In this document: positions 38,233 through 48,095 of the stretch, one piece after another | How positions within the stretch are numbered: position 1 is the first letter of the stretch | Layout of the letters: each line of letters begins with the position of its first letter | NCBI RefSeq assembly: GCF_900111105.1 | Contig: NZ_FOGC01000015.1 | Coordinates: 1 to 53,026, forward strand | Direction of reading: 5' to 3' | Length of the DNA: 53,026 bases | Source: Rosenbergiella nectarea | GTDB lineage: Bacteria > Pseudomonadota > Gammaproteobacteria > Enterobacterales > Enterobacteriaceae | Position numbers and translations under genes: made by a program | Notes under the pieces: generated by a model | What the model saw: the letters and a program-made list of their open reading frames with translations, nothing else | Database searches by the model: none | Told to the model about the DNA's origin: nothing

Positions 38233-41200
38233 GTCACTCCTCGTCGTCAATGATCCTCGACCCTTTTACGCTCCCTCTACAAGGACAGCGATTGATTGAA
38301 GCCTCCGCCGGAACAGGTAAAACCTTTACCCTGGCCATTCTTTATTTACGATTACTTTTGGGATTGGGTAAAGAAAATGCCTGGTCACGGTTATTATCGG
38401 TGGAAGAAATCTTAGTCGTGACCTTTACCGAGGCGGCTACTGAAGAACTTCGGGGACGTATTCGTGACAATATTCATCAGTTACGTATAGCTTGTATTCG
38501 TGGTCATTCCGACCATCCGGTGATGGGCCAATTATTGGCGGAAATTCAGGACAAAACGCAAGCCGCGATGATCTTGTTGCTGGCTGAAAGGCAGATGGAT
38601 GAATCAGCCATCTACACGATCCATGGTTTTTGTCAGCGAATGCTAAATCTTAATGCCTTTGAATCGGGGATGTTGTTTCAACAACAGCTCTTAGAAGATG
38701 AACAACAGCTGTTACGGCAAGCGACCGAGGATTTTTGGCGGCGCTATTGCTACCCTTTGGAAGAGGCGATTGCGCAAGAGGTTATGGCACTGTTCAGCGG
38801 CCCTGAGCATCTTCTACACTCTGTTAAAGGATGGTTGCAGGGCGATGCCCCTCAACTGAAACGTCCGCTTCCTACGCAAGATTTAACCGCATGTCACCAT
38901 GAGAATAGCCGTCGGATCTTCGCGATGAAACAGCAATGGCGCGAGGTTTCTGCTGATGTCTATCAGTGGGTGATGGACTCTGATGTCGATAAACGTAGTT
39001 ATTCTACGTTACATGTTCCCAACTGGATCAACGCGATAACGCTCTGGGCAGAAAGTGACGATACCGGTTATCAGCTTCCGCAGAAGGAGCTGGAAAAATT
39101 TGGTCAAGCGCAGCTACTCGCCAAAACCAAAAAGGGGCAAGCACCCCAACAGCCGATTTTCGAGGCGATAGATCACTTTCTTGCTACGCCAATCTCGTTG
39201 TATGAACCGCTGGTGACCTTAGCGCTACAAGATATCCGCGCAAACCTACGTCAAGAGAAAGAACGCTATGCGTTGCTGAGTTTCGATGATCTGTTAACAA
39301 AGCTTGATCGGGGCCTGCAAACTCCCCAAGGTGAAGCACTCGCTGAAGCGATCCGTCAACGTTATCCGGTGGCTATGGTCGATGAATTCCAAGATACCGA
39401 TCCGACCCAATACCGGATTTTCAGCCGTATTTATGCGCAACCCTCCGACACCGCTCTGCTGCTTATTGGCGATCCTAAACAGGCGATCTACGCATTTCGT
39501 GGCGCAGATATTTTCACCTATATCAAAGCCCGTGATGAGGTGACGGACCACTATTCACTGCATACTAACTGGCGATCCTCACCTGGAATGGTCGAGACCG
39601 TTAACCGACTCTTTCAACAAGTCGATCGTCCCTTCCTATTTGCCGATATTCCCTTTTTACCGGTCGCCTCGGCCCCAAACAATCAGTCTCTTAGTGTGTG
39701 GCGAGAGGGTAAACAGCAACCGGCGATGCGCTGGTGGTTAAAAGAGGGGGAAGGGTGCAGTGTATCGGACTACCACCAGACGATGGCGCAGTATTGCGCC
39801 AATGATATTGCACAATGGCTGACGGCTGGACAACAGGGGCAGGCATGGTTGGTTAAAGGAGAAATACGCCGTAGCGTCAGTGCCGCGGATATTACCGTAC
39901 TGGTGCGGAGTCGTCTTGAAGCGAGTCTGATCCGCGATGCGCTACAACAACTTGGGATTGCTTCGGTCTATCTGTCGAGTCGCGATAGCGTCTATCAAAC
40001 AGTCGAAGCACAAGAGTTGCTCTGGGTATTAGAGGCTATTTTACATCCTCAGCAAGAGTCACTATTACGGACCGCGTTAGCGACTCAGCTACTCGGTTAT
40101 TCAGCGGCTCAAATCGAAGCGCTTAACCACGATAGCGGGCAATGGGATGCGTTGACTGATCAGTTTACTGAATGGCAGCAGCAATGGCGTAAATTTGGTT
40201 TCTTACCGATGTTTCGTCAACTATTGCACGACTATGCTTTAGCCGAGAATGTCTTATCAAGTTCGCGCGGGGAGCGGCGGCTGACCGATTTAATGCACGT
40301 GAGTGAGCTGTTACAAACGGCCTCATCGGAACATGATACACCCCATGCCTTGTTACGTTTTTTTGCTCAGCAAGTGGATCAACCTGATGATAACGCCCGT
40401 AATCAGCAATTACGTTTAGAGAGCGATCGCGACCTAGTCCAAATCGTTACGATCCATAAATCTAAGGGCTTAGAGTATCCGCTCGTCTGGTTACCTTTTA
40501 TTGCTAGCTATCGCGAAACGAAACAGCCGCTTTACCATGACCGGCAGCATTTCTCGGCGATTCTTGATTTGCAGGGTGATGAAGAGAGCTTAACGTTAGC
40601 GGAAGAAGAACGACTTGCAGAGGATTTACGTTTACTCTATGTGGCCTTAACGCGTGCGATTTGGCACTGCAGCATCGGTATTGCGCCGCTATTTTATCGT
40701 AAACGTAAATACCAAGGACCTACTGAGTTGGAGCACAGTGCAGTGGGATATTTGGTGCAACAAGGTGTACCGGCTACCGCAGAACAGTTGGCGGAAGCGT
40801 TGGCAAAAATGGCGGATAGTGAGTGTGAGGTAGTGCTTGCAAGCGAGCCGCCTGCTACGCACTATCAAACCGAACTCACGGCATCGACAGAGGTTATGGC
40901 GAAAGTTTTACAACGGTCACTACAAGATAATTGGCGTGTCACCAGTTACTCTGCTCTCACGTATCATGCCAGCAGCCGTCAACTGTATGTACCAGGATTT
41001 GACACCGAAGTTATTGCAGAGCGTACTGATGAGCTTTCGTCGCTATCGACAGTGCATCAATTCCCAAAAGGCGCCGCGCCAGGAACTTTTTTACATCACC
41101 TTTTCGAACATCTGGATTTTACCGCGACCCCAGAGGCAAAGTGGGTGACAGAGCAGTTATTGGCTTGGGGCTATGAAGAGGCGTGGACGCCAGTGGTACT

Positions 41201-41777
41201 GGATTGGATCGATCGCGTCTTATCTCAACAACTCCCCGGATCAGAAACATCGCTCTCTGCGATTCGCAATAGCGATCGCTTGATCGAAATGGAGTTCTGG
41301 ATCCCGATCGAGCAACCCCTTAATGCCAGTCGTCTTGACCAGTGCATTAAGCGCTATGATCCTTTATCGGCGCAAGCGGCGAACTTAGTCTTCTCTGAGG
41401 TACAGGGAATGTTAAAGGGCTTTATCGATCTTGTTTTTCGTTGGCAGGGTAAATATTACATTGCCGATTATAAGTCGAATTGGCTAGGCGCAGAGAGTCA
41501 GGCCTATACTCAGGCCGCTATGGCAGAGGCGATGGTCGAGCATCGTTATGATTTCCAATATCAATTATATACCCTAGCGTTACACCGCTATTTACGCCAC
41601 CGCCTCCCTCATTACGATTATGAACAGCATTTTGGGGGCGTCTATTACCTCTTTTTACGGGGAATGGCTGATGCTCTTCCTGGAAATGGTGTCTATTACA
41701 CGCGACCGCCTGCTGCCTTGATTGAACAGCTGGACCGTTTCTTCAGCCAAGAGGAAGAAATCAATGAATCTTATTGA
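38229..41777 (+). CDS. recB: Exodeoxyribonuclease V subunit beta RecB
   Basis: RecB is the 3'-5' helicase and sole nuclease of RecBCD. The 1182-residue protein shows Walker A in EASAGTGKTFTLA and helicase motif II in VAMVDEFQDTDPTQYRIF. Motif III is in LIGDPKQAIYAFRGADI and motif VI in DLRLLYVALTRA. The C-terminal nuclease domain has GFIDLVFRWQGKYYIADYKS (catalytic Asp, Asp, Lys). It is translationally coupled to recC at its start and overlaps recD by 14 bases. Confidence 0.96.
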   Translation: MSHSSSSMILDPFTLPLQGQRLIEASAGTGKTFTLAILYLRLLLGLGKENAWSRLLSVEEILVVTFTEAATEELRGRIRDNIHQLRIACIRGHSDHPVMGQLLAEIQDKTQAAMILLLAERQMDESAIYTIHGFCQRMLNLNAFESGMLFQQQLLEDEQQLLRQATEDFWRRYCYPLEEAIAQEVMALFSGPEHLLHSVKGWLQGDAPQLKRPLPTQDLTACHHENSRRIFAMKQQWREVSADVYQWVMDSDVDKRSYSTLHVPNWINAITLWAESDDTGYQLPQKELEKFGQAQLLAKTKKGQAPQQPIFEAIDHFLATPISLYEPLVTLALQDIRANLRQEKERYALLSFDDLLTKLDRGLQTPQGEALAEAIRQRYPVAMVDEFQDTDPTQYRIFSRIYAQPSDTALLLIGDPKQAIYAFRGADIFTYIKARDEVTDHYSLHTNWRSSPGMVETVNRLFQQVDRPFLFADIPFLPVASAPNNQSLSVWREGKQQPAMRWWLKEGEGCSVSDYHQTMAQYCANDIAQWLTAGQQGQAWLVKGEIRRSVSAADITVLVRSRLEASLIRDALQQLGIASVYLSSRDSVYQTVEAQELLWVLEAILHPQQESLLRTALATQLLGYSAAQIEALNHDSGQWDALTDQFTEWQQQWRKFGFLPMFRQLLHDYALAENVLSSSRGERRLTDLMHVSELLQTASSEHDTPHALLRFFAQQVDQPDDNARNQQLRLESDRDLVQIVTIHKSKGLEYPLVWLPFIASYRETKQPLYHDRQHFSAILDLQGDEESLTLAEEERLAEDLRLLYVALTRAIWHCSIGIAPLFYRKRKYQGPTELEHSAVGYLVQQGVPATAEQLAEALAKMADSECEVVLASEPPATHYQTELTASTEVMAKVLQRSLQDNWRVTSYSALTYHASSRQLYVPGFDTEVIAERTDELSSLSTVHQFPKGAAPGTFLHHLFEHLDFTATPEAKWVTEQLLAWGYEEAWTPVVLDWIDRVLSQQLPGSETSLSAIRNSDRLIEMEFWIPIEQPLNASRLDQCIKRYDPLSAQAANLVFSEVQGMLKGFIDLVFRWQGKYYIADYKSNWLGAESQAYTQAAMAEAMVEHRYDFQYQLYTLALHRYLRHRLPHYDYEQHFGGVYYLFLRGMADALPGNGVYYTRPPAALIEQLDRFFSQEEEINESY

Positions 41778-43599
41778 ACAGGCGATGACCTACGCTCATT
41801 CCACACAGCTGTTTCGATCAGTGGATCTGCAATTTGCTCGGTTGGTGTGTGAAGGCGATCGGGCGGACTATTTTCTTGCGGCAGCCTGCGTCAGCGCCAG
41901 CGCCGGTGAGGGGCATGTGTGCCTTGCCTTATCAGCATTGACGCCTGAAGCCTTGTGGACGGGCGCGCAGCGGATCGCCGCTCAGCAACTTTGGCAATTA
42001 TGTCAAGCGCCCGAGGACGCGCAGGCGTGGCAAAGTCGGCTAGCCACGTGGTCGGCGCTCTCCTCGGCGACGCAGATTGGTCCATTATGTTTGGTCGATC
42101 AGCAGCTTTATCTGCAGCGTGCGTGGCACCAAGAGCAACAGGTCGCGTCCTTCTTTAACGCATTCCCTGAACAACGGTTGAAGGATGAACGTCAAGCGCG
42201 CCAAATCCTCGATCAATTATTCGGATCGTCGGAACATAACGATCAGAAAGTGGCTGCCGCGGTGGCATTGACGGCGCGTCATGCAATCATTTCAGGTGGA
42301 CCGGGAACAGGGAAAACGACAACAGTAGCCAAACTGCTGGCGGCGATGATCCAGCTTAGCCCGACGAGGCTGCGGATCCAAATGGCGGCACCGACCGGTA
42401 AAGCGGCGGCGCGTTTAACCGAATCACTGGGAAAAGCCTTGCTTGCCTTGCAGGTTGATGAGACGGTTCGCCAACGTTTTCCACGGGAAGCGACCACCCT
42501 TCACCGTTTATTGGGGGCGCAAGCCACCACCCGCCAACTACGTTATCATGCGCATAACCCTCTGCATCTGGATATTTTAATCGTTGATGAGGCCTCGATG
42601 GTTGACCTGACCATGATGGCCAATGTAATTGCCGCACTACCTGAACAGGCACGGGTGATTTTCTTGGGTGACCGTGACCAACTTGCTTCTGTTGAGGCGG
42701 GGGCGGTATTGGGCGATATCTGCCGCAGTGCGGAATATGGTTTCAGTGTGGCGCGTGCCGCGCAGTTATCACGTCTTACCGGTTGCCTTGTGGAGGGCGG
42801 TGAGTCGCCGCAGGCACCTCAATTACGAGATAATATCTGCCTACTGAAACATAGCTATCGGTTCGATGCGAAATCCGGAATTGGTCAGCTTGCTAGGGCA
42901 GTGAATCAAGGCGATACCTCGCAGGCGCAAGCGCTATTTACCGCGGAACTTCCAGACATTCATTGGCGTGGATTAGCCGACGAGGCCGACTGGCGAACAT
43001 TACTGCACGAAGTGTGTGAGGGGTACCAGCCGTTTTTAGCCTCGATAGCGCGAGGTGATACGCCTCGGCAAGTTGTTGCACACTTTTCTCATTACCAGCT
43101 ACTGTGTGCGCTCCGCGAAGGGGCCTTCGGTGTAAAGGGGCTAAATCAGAGTATCGAGACCGCCTTACGTCAACGGGGGTTGCTCTCTGCCACTACGCAG
43201 CAAGATTATGTCGGGCGACCAATAATGATCACCCGCAACGACAGTGGGTTAGGGCTGTTTAATGGTGATGTGGGTATTACCTTATTAGACAGCGAACAGC
43301 AGCTAAAAGTGTACTTTCAACTGCCGGACGGTGAACTCCGGGCGGTGCAGCCTTCACGATTGCCCGCACACGAAACGGCTTGGGTAATGACCGTGCATAA
43401 ATCACAAGGCTCTGAATTCACCCATACTGCACTGGTGCTGCCGCGGCAGTTTAGTCCTGTGCTTTCTCGTGAACTGATTTATACCGCCATCACTCGAGCG
43501 AAATCGCAGTTAACGCTGTATGGTGAGGCGGCTATCCTTAACCGCGCGATAATGAATCAAACCTCGCGCCGCAGTGGACTCACCGCCGCCTTACGCTAA
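41764..43599 (+). CDS. recD: Exodeoxyribonuclease V subunit alpha RecD
   Basis: RecD is the 5'-3' helicase of RecBCD. The ~611-residue protein has Walker A in ISGGPGTGKTTTVAKLL and Walker B in LHLDILIVDEASMVDL. Further motifs are IFLGDRDQLASVEAGAVLGDIC, and AWVMTVHKSQGSEF with YTAITRAK at the end. I chose the ATG at 41764 (MNLIEQAMTYAH), preceded by GAGGAAG and close to E. coli RecD in length. The open frame begins 14 codons earlier inside recB. It converges on argA. Confidence 0.95.
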   Translation: MNLIEQAMTYAHSTQLFRSVDLQFARLVCEGDRADYFLAAACVSASAGEGHVCLALSALTPEALWTGAQRIAAQQLWQLCQAPEDAQAWQSRLATWSALSSATQIGPLCLVDQQLYLQRAWHQEQQVASFFNAFPEQRLKDERQARQILDQLFGSSEHNDQKVAAAVALTARHAIISGGPGTGKTTTVAKLLAAMIQLSPTRLRIQMAAPTGKAAARLTESLGKALLALQVDETVRQRFPREATTLHRLLGAQATTRQLRYHAHNPLHLDILIVDEASMVDLTMMANVIAALPEQARVIFLGDRDQLASVEAGAVLGDICRSAEYGFSVARAAQLSRLTGCLVEGGESPQAPQLRDNICLLKHSYRFDAKSGIGQLARAVNQGDTSQAQALFTAELPDIHWRGLADEADWRTLLHEVCEGYQPFLASIARGDTPRQVVAHFSHYQLLCALREGAFGVKGLNQSIETALRQRGLLSATTQQDYVGRPIMITRNDSGLGLFNGDVGITLLDSEQQLKVYFQLPDGELRAVQPSRLPAHETAWVMTVHKSQGSEFTHTALVLPRQFSPVLSRELIYTAITRAKSQLTLYGEAAILNRAIMNQTSRRSGLTAALR

Positions 43600-43616
43600 A
43601 GCAGTCAGAGACAAGC

Positions 43617-44948
43617 TTACTGATTCAAGTCAAGCATTAAAATTTTAGAACGTCGTTGATAATTATAGAGTTTCTGCTTACTTTCAGGCAGAAACGCTAT
43701 ATCGACCGGTTGAAAACCACGTTCTTGGAACCAGTGAATGCTGCGAGTGGTCAGCACGAACAGCTTTTTTAAGCCAGCCAGTCTCGCTTGGTGGCTAACT
43801 TGTTGAAGTAATACATCGCCTCGTGAAGAGCTACGGTAATCAGGGTGCACCGCCACGCAGGCCATCTCACCAATTTTTTCTTCCTCGAATGGATAGAGGG
43901 CGGCACAGGCGATCGTTAATTGATCGCGTACCACAACCGTAAACTTATCGATCTCCATCTCTAATTGTTCGCGAGAACGTCTGACTAAAATTCCTTGCTG
44001 TTCGAGCGGGCGTATTAGCTCCAAAATGCCACCAATATCGTCTATCGTCGCCTTGCGGACTTGTTCGGCGGAAGCCATCACCACTTGAGTTCCGATACCT
44101 TCGCGAGAAAAAAGTTCTTGAAGTAAAGCACCGTCCTCCAAGTAACTAATCAGATGGCTACCCGGCACGCCGCTTTTACACGCTTGCATTGCGCCCCGTA
44201 AAAAGCGCACGGTCCCTGATAGATAATCCCCAGACGATTCATATTGTTCAATCCGTTGTTGGGCTTGGTCAGGAAACATCTCTGAGATAATCTTCCCTTC
44301 TTCATCGGGAACGCCTTGTTCTGAGCAAAAGCCAATCATTTTCGCGGCATTGAGTTTAATGGCGACTTGCGTCGCGATCTCTTCAGAAGTCAGGTTAAAA
44401 CTTTCACCGGTAACCGAGACCGCGACGGGACCAATCAGGACGATCGCCCCGGTATCCAATTGCTGATTAATCGCTTGGTAATCGATACGACGAATACGGC
44501 CTGAGTGGCAGTAATCGATCCCATCATCAACACCCAAAGGCTGAGCGATAATAAAGTTGCCGCTGACCACATTGATGTGCGCGTTTTGCAGTGGGGTATT
44601 ACCCAGACTCATGGAAAGCCGCGCGGTGATATCTAATTGCAATCTACCTGCCGCTTGTTTGACTAATTCCAAAGATTGCGCATCGGTAACCCGAGTATAT
44701 TTATGATAAGTCGGCTCAATATTATGCTCGAGTAGATTCGCATCAATTTGCGGGCGCGCACCGTACACCACGACGAGACGAATACCTAAACTGTGTAATA
44801 GGCCAATATCGCTCACAATACTGAGGAAGTTTTCATGGCAGATCGCTTCACCACCGAGCATGATGACAAAGGTCTTATTGCGATGAGTGTTGATATAAGG
44901 GGCGGTATGCCGAAAACCTCTAACCAGTTCAGTGCTACGTTCTGTCAC
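43617..44948 (-). CDS. argA: N-acetylglutamate synthase ArgA
   Basis: ArgA makes N-acetylglutamate, the first step of arginine synthesis, and is inhibited by arginine. The N-terminal amino-acid-kinase-like domain ([13 protein letters not shown] type segment; [17 protein letters not shown]) binds arginine. The C-terminal GNAT domain has [18 protein letters not shown]. The GTG at 44948 ([11 protein letters not shown]) follows TTGGAG and gives exactly 443 residues, the E. coli length, so I prefer it to the longer frame that starts at 45095. Two ARG boxes lie just upstream. Confidence 0.95.
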   Translation of the reverse strand: MTERSTELVRGFRHTAPYINTHRNKTFVIMLGGEAICHENFLSIVSDIGLLHSLGIRLVVVYGARPQIDANLLEHNIEPTYHKYTRVTDAQSLELVKQAAGRLQLDITARLSMSLGNTPLQNAHINVVSGNFIIAQPLGVDDGIDYCHSGRIRRIDYQAINQQLDTGAIVLIGPVAVSVTGESFNLTSEEIATQVAIKLNAAKMIGFCSEQGVPDEEGKIISEMFPDQAQQRIEQYESSGDYLSGTVRFLRGAMQACKSGVPGSHLISYLEDGALLQELFSREGIGTQVVMASAEQVRKATIDDIGGILELIRPLEQQGILVRRSREQLEMEIDKFTVVVRDQLTIACAALYPFEEEKIGEMACVAVHPDYRSSSRGDVLLQQVSHQARLAGLKKLFVLTTRSIHWFQERGFQPVDIAFLPESKQKLYNYQRRSKILMLDLNQ

Positions 44949-44958
44949 AGGGACTCCA

Positions 44959-44997
44959 AGTGAATTTTTATTCGTTATAAGTGTATTTTTATGCTTA
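44959..44997. promoter_or_regulatory. Paired ARG boxes (ArgR operator) of argA
   Basis: TGAATTTTTATTCG at 44961-44974 matches the ARG box core TGAATWWWWATTCA at 13 of 14 positions. A second site, TGTATTTTTATGCT at 44982-44995, matches 11 of 14. Their starts are 21 bases apart, the spacing of two ArgR-bound boxes in E. coli arg operators. They sit over the argA promoter region. Confidence 0.85.
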
Positions 44998-45015
44998 TTA
45001 GGCATAAATTGCAAG

Positions 45016-45037
45016 TTGTGATTGTGATAAATCACAA
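45016..45037. promoter_or_regulatory. Palindrome in the argA-amiC intergenic region
   Basis: TTGTGATT and AATCACAA form a perfect 8-base inverted repeat with a 6-base spacer. It also contains the tighter TTGTGAT-AA-ATCACAA form. The half sites resemble CRP half sites, but the spacing (10 or 4 rather than 6 between TGTGA and TCACA) is not that of CRP. The regulator is unknown. Confidence 0.4.
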
Positions 45038-45059
45038 ACTTATCTTTAGGGAAAAGGAT

Positions 45060-46277
45060 ATGTTGTTTCAAAAAGGATCCGTCGGGTCTCCACACTGGCG
45101 ATTAGGCCTTGCTGTGCTTGCTTGCCTCATCACTATTATGCCACCTGCACAAGGAGCAGAAGGGCCGCAGTTCAGTGCAACCCGGGTATGGCCCTCTACA
45201 CTTTATACCCGCCTCACGTTTGAGTCGGCAACGCTGCCAAGCTACCGCTATTTTATGTTGGAGTCACCACGCCGGTTGGTGATTGATATCGATGACTTCA
45301 GGCTTAGTCGCGTACTGCATAAACTGAGCCAGCAAGTTAACGCGTCAGATCCCTTTATTAGCCGGATCCGCGTAGCAAAATTCGATGCCAAAACGTTACG
45401 AGTCGTGGTTGACCTCAAACAACCGGTCAGAACGGATATTTTTAATTTAAAGCCCGTAGCCAACTTTCAGCATCGACTCGTGGTCGATCTCTACCCAAAG
45501 TTGAATAGCGATAAAGATCCGTTAAGTCTTTTTTTGGCCAATACGCCATCTGTGCGCAGTCCGCTCGAACCGCTCACTTCCCCCATCGGAAAAGCGCCGT
45601 TTATCGTGATGATCGATCCTGGGCATGGCGGGGAGGATCCGGGGGCTCATGGTTTGCGTAAAACTCTAGAGAAAAATGTTGTCCTACAAATCGCCCAACG
45701 GTTAAAAAGGTTGATCGATCAGCAGCCCGACATGGCCGCAGTGATGACGCGTAGCGATGACCATTTTGTTCCATTGGCAATGCGGGTGGCAAAAGCTCAG
45801 CAGCAGAAGGCAACGATTTTTGTTTCGATTCATGCCGATGCAGTGGCCAATCGACAGGCACGTGGGGCATCGGTTTTTACCCTGTCAACACGGGGAGCGA
45901 CCTCTGCGGCGGCACGCTTTTTGGCTAACTCTCAAAACGAATCAGATTTAATCGGTGGGGTCAGTCGTAGTGGGGATAGTTATCTGGACAGTACGCTACT
46001 GGAGCTGATGCAGCATCAAACCTTGCACGATAGCGCGATTCTTGGCAGCGCAGTGCTTAAGCAGCTTCACAAGATCAATCCGCTCCATAAGTCTCGGGTA
46101 GAACGGGCGGGATTTGAGGTGTTAAAAGCCCCGAATATCCCTTCAATTTTGGTGGAGACTGCGTTTATCAGTCATCCTGAAGAAGAGCGGAAATTAAAGA
46201 CGGCGCGATATCAACAACAGGTAGCAGAAGCGATTTTGGTAGGAATTCAGGGCTATAAGGTGAAACGTTATGAGTAA
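45060..46277 (+). CDS. amiC: N-acetylmuramoyl-L-alanine amidase AmiC
   Basis: AmiC splits septal peptidoglycan for daughter-cell separation and is activated by NlpD. The ~405-residue protein has an N-terminal AMIN targeting domain (about 45-140) and an Amidase_3 domain with its zinc ligands. His is in [14 protein letters not shown], Glu in [10 protein letters not shown], His in SIHADAVAN, and catalytic Glu in ILVETAFIS. The start at 45060 follows AAAAGGAT. The signal region ([22 protein letters not shown]) has no twin arginine, although E. coli AmiC is Tat-exported. Confidence 0.93.
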   Translation: MLFQKGSVGSPHWRLGLAVLACLITIMPPAQGAEGPQFSATRVWPSTLYTRLTFESATLPSYRYFMLESPRRLVIDIDDFRLSRVLHKLSQQVNASDPFISRIRVAKFDAKTLRVVVDLKQPVRTDIFNLKPVANFQHRLVVDLYPKLNSDKDPLSLFLANTPSVRSPLEPLTSPIGKAPFIVMIDPGHGGEDPGAHGLRKTLEKNVVLQIAQRLKRLIDQQPDMAAVMTRSDDHFVPLAMRVAKAQQQKATIFVSIHADAVANRQARGASVFTLSTRGATSAAARFLANSQNESDLIGGVSRSGDSYLDSTLLELMQHQTLHDSAILGSAVLKQLHKINPLHKSRVERAGFEVLKAPNIPSILVETAFISHPEEERKLKTARYQQQVAEAILVGIQGYKVKRYE

Positions 46278-46278
46278 T

Positions 46279-46305
46279 AAAAACCGCCTTCATTACTGAA
46301 GGCGG
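46279..46305 (-). terminator. Terminator of the PotE-like gene
   Basis: CCGCCTTCA pairs with TGAAGGCGG around TTAC. On the minus strand it is followed by a T run (the AAAAA at 46279-46283 on plus). It lies after amiC and ends the leftward antiporter transcript. Confidence 0.75.
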
Positions 46306-46322
46306 GCAGAGAAAAGTAGGGG

Positions 46323-47645
46323 TTAGCGTTGAGAGAGTTGTTGCTCTTTCTCACGTCCTGCGATGAAACCGTAGAAGATATAACCAATCATAGTGATGAT
46401 AGTTCCACCAAACACCGCTTCAACCCCGCAAGAGTACACCCCGTAAATGCTGTAAAGCACGGCGGCGGTACTGACGATGGACGCAATACGGTATTCCGAT
46501 GCACTGACTTGGCTTTTTTGCAGCATCACTTGCAGGCCGGTCATTGATAGTACATAAGGGACCATATTGATGAAGACCGCAAGATTAAGCAGCATGTTGA
46601 ACTGTTTTAGCAAGTTAGGTGAGATGGTCATTGAAGCCAGTAACAGCTCTAGGACTAACATGATGAGCATACCGGCTATGGGGGCATCATCCTTACTGAG
46701 TTTGCTAAAAATAGAAGGGAATAAATGGTCATCTGCTGCAGATTTAGAAACTTGCGCATTGGTAAACTGCCAACCTAATAGCGAGCCGATACAGGCAATA
46801 ACGGCTAATCCAGTTACGACCATACCGATGGTTGGGTTAAACATTTTAGCGAATACCAATCCGAAAGGCGCATTACTTGCCGCAAGCTCGGCATTAGGAA
46901 TAATCCCTTGGATGACTGTCGTGGAAGCAATATAGACGATAGCGGCGAAACCCGTACCGAACAGACAAGCCAGCGGCACATTACGTTCTGGGTTTTCCAC
47001 GGCATCAGAGTTCGCTCCTGCGGATTCTACTCCTAAGAAAGCCCACAACGTCAGGGAGATACCGGATGAAATAGCGCCACCGGTCGTTAAGCCATGTGGA
47101 TTCCACGCCGAGCTGAAAATAGTTGGGTCAAACCAGAACCAACCAATAATCGATAAGCCAGCAACCGGAATAATAATTCCCCATACCGTAATATTAGAGA
47201 TGCGGCCAGTGATCTTAGGCCCTTTGAAATTTGCGACCATCGTGACTACCAGAATTGCCACGACGGTAAGGAAGGTGTGGACCGGAGTTTCTTTGATCCA
47301 AGGGGCAAACGGCGCCATGTAACCCGTGGCGGAAACAGCAATTGCCACACAGCTGATGACTAAACAGATATAGTAGGTATAAGACGCGATGAAAAAGGCT
47401 GATTTGCCGTGAGCTTCGGAAGCATAAGCAGACATCCCGCCTGACCGCTTACATAAGGCGCCACAGCGTGCAAAGGTATAAGCAATACACATTGCACCGA
47501 CTACGGTGACCATCCAGGATAGGACCGAAATCGCCCCGGTTTCTGCTAAACTGGCGGGTAGCATAATAATGCCTGATCCCATCATATTAACAGCAACCAG
47601 CACGGTTAGGTCCATCACCCCCATTTTTTTTGATTTAGTCGTCAT
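46323..47645 (-). CDS. PotE-type amino acid/polyamine antiporter, probable arginine:agmatine exchanger
   Basis: This 440-residue APC-family protein has about twelve membrane segments. It starts MTTKSKKMGVMDLTVLVAVN, then MMGSGIIMLPASLAE. It resembles PotE (ornithine:putrescine) more than AdiC. It keeps PotE's VNMMGSGIIMLP, ITVWGIIIPVAGL, NPERNVP and GSLLGWQF, and the Cys in RCGAL, while AdiC differs at these places. The aromatic residues seen in both families (Trp in LTLWAFLGVES and LLGWQFT) are present. Because it is divergent from AdiA, its likely job is to import arginine and export agmatine, but ornithine/putrescine exchange cannot be excluded. Confidence 0.8.
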   Translation of the reverse strand: MTTKSKKMGVMDLTVLVAVNMMGSGIIMLPASLAETGAISVLSWMVTVVGAMCIAYTFARCGALCKRSGGMSAYASEAHGKSAFFIASYTYYICLVISCVAIAVSATGYMAPFAPWIKETPVHTFLTVVAILVVTMVANFKGPKITGRISNITVWGIIIPVAGLSIIGWFWFDPTIFSSAWNPHGLTTGGAISSGISLTLWAFLGVESAGANSDAVENPERNVPLACLFGTGFAAIVYIASTTVIQGIIPNAELAASNAPFGLVFAKMFNPTIGMVVTGLAVIACIGSLLGWQFTNAQVSKSAADDHLFPSIFSKLSKDDAPIAGMLIMLVLELLLASMTISPNLLKQFNMLLNLAVFINMVPYVLSMTGLQVMLQKSQVSASEYRIASIVSTAAVLYSIYGVYSCGVEAVFGGTIITMIGYIFYGFIAGREKEQQLSQR

Positions 47646-48095
47646 AAACTTTCTCCTAATGTTAAAACAGTGTCCCTTTCATTTTGAAATTTATATTCTT
47701 AATTAGGCATATAAATATTCATTTTTTAATAATTGAAAGAGTATTTATGCTTTTTAAATTACGACTTACCTAGGGGTTTGTAATTGATTAATATCAATTT
47801 AAATAGCGCTAAAATTATTTTTAGATAATTATTCAAAAAGAAACTTTTTGCTAAAAATAAGAGTAAGTCGTTGTTTTTTAGGTTTTTGCAAAGCTGCTGC
47901 GGTTGAGTGGTACATATTTAAAATCATGATTAGTTAATAACTATCTAAAAATAATCTTTCGATGAAAAATGGGCTGGAATTTATTTTAAATTAGCGTTAG
48001 GTTTCTATCATCTTCCCGGTTTTTATTATTTTAATTCTATTTATAGGTAGATTAATAATCGGGAATAATTAATTTGAAATAATAAAGAGGTCTAT
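47646..48095. promoter_or_regulatory. Divergent AT-rich promoter region of the antiporter and adiA
   Basis: These 450 bases are strongly AT-rich and hold no coding frame. The adiA ribosome site AAGAGGT is at the right end. One site, TAGATAATTATTCA at 47822-47835, matches 8 of the 10 fixed positions of the ARG box core. I found no second box 21 bases away, so ArgR binding here is only a possibility. Confidence 0.45.

Noticed and set aside
45016-45037. CRP site in the argA-amiC gap
   Set aside because: TGTGA and TCACA are present, but the gap between them is 10 or 4 bases, not 6.
44949-45095. Longer ArgA with about 49 extra N-terminal residues
   Set aside because: It would cover the ARG boxes and the amiC promoter. 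The GTG at 44948 has a ribosome site and gives the usual 443 residues.
46323-47645. Naming the antiporter adiC
   Set aside because: Family-specific residues follow PotE more closely than AdiC, so no symbol was given.
47646-48095. ArgR operator controlling adiA
   Set aside because: Only one imperfect ARG-box-like site was found, and no partner at the 21-base spacing seen at argA. It is kept as a note only.
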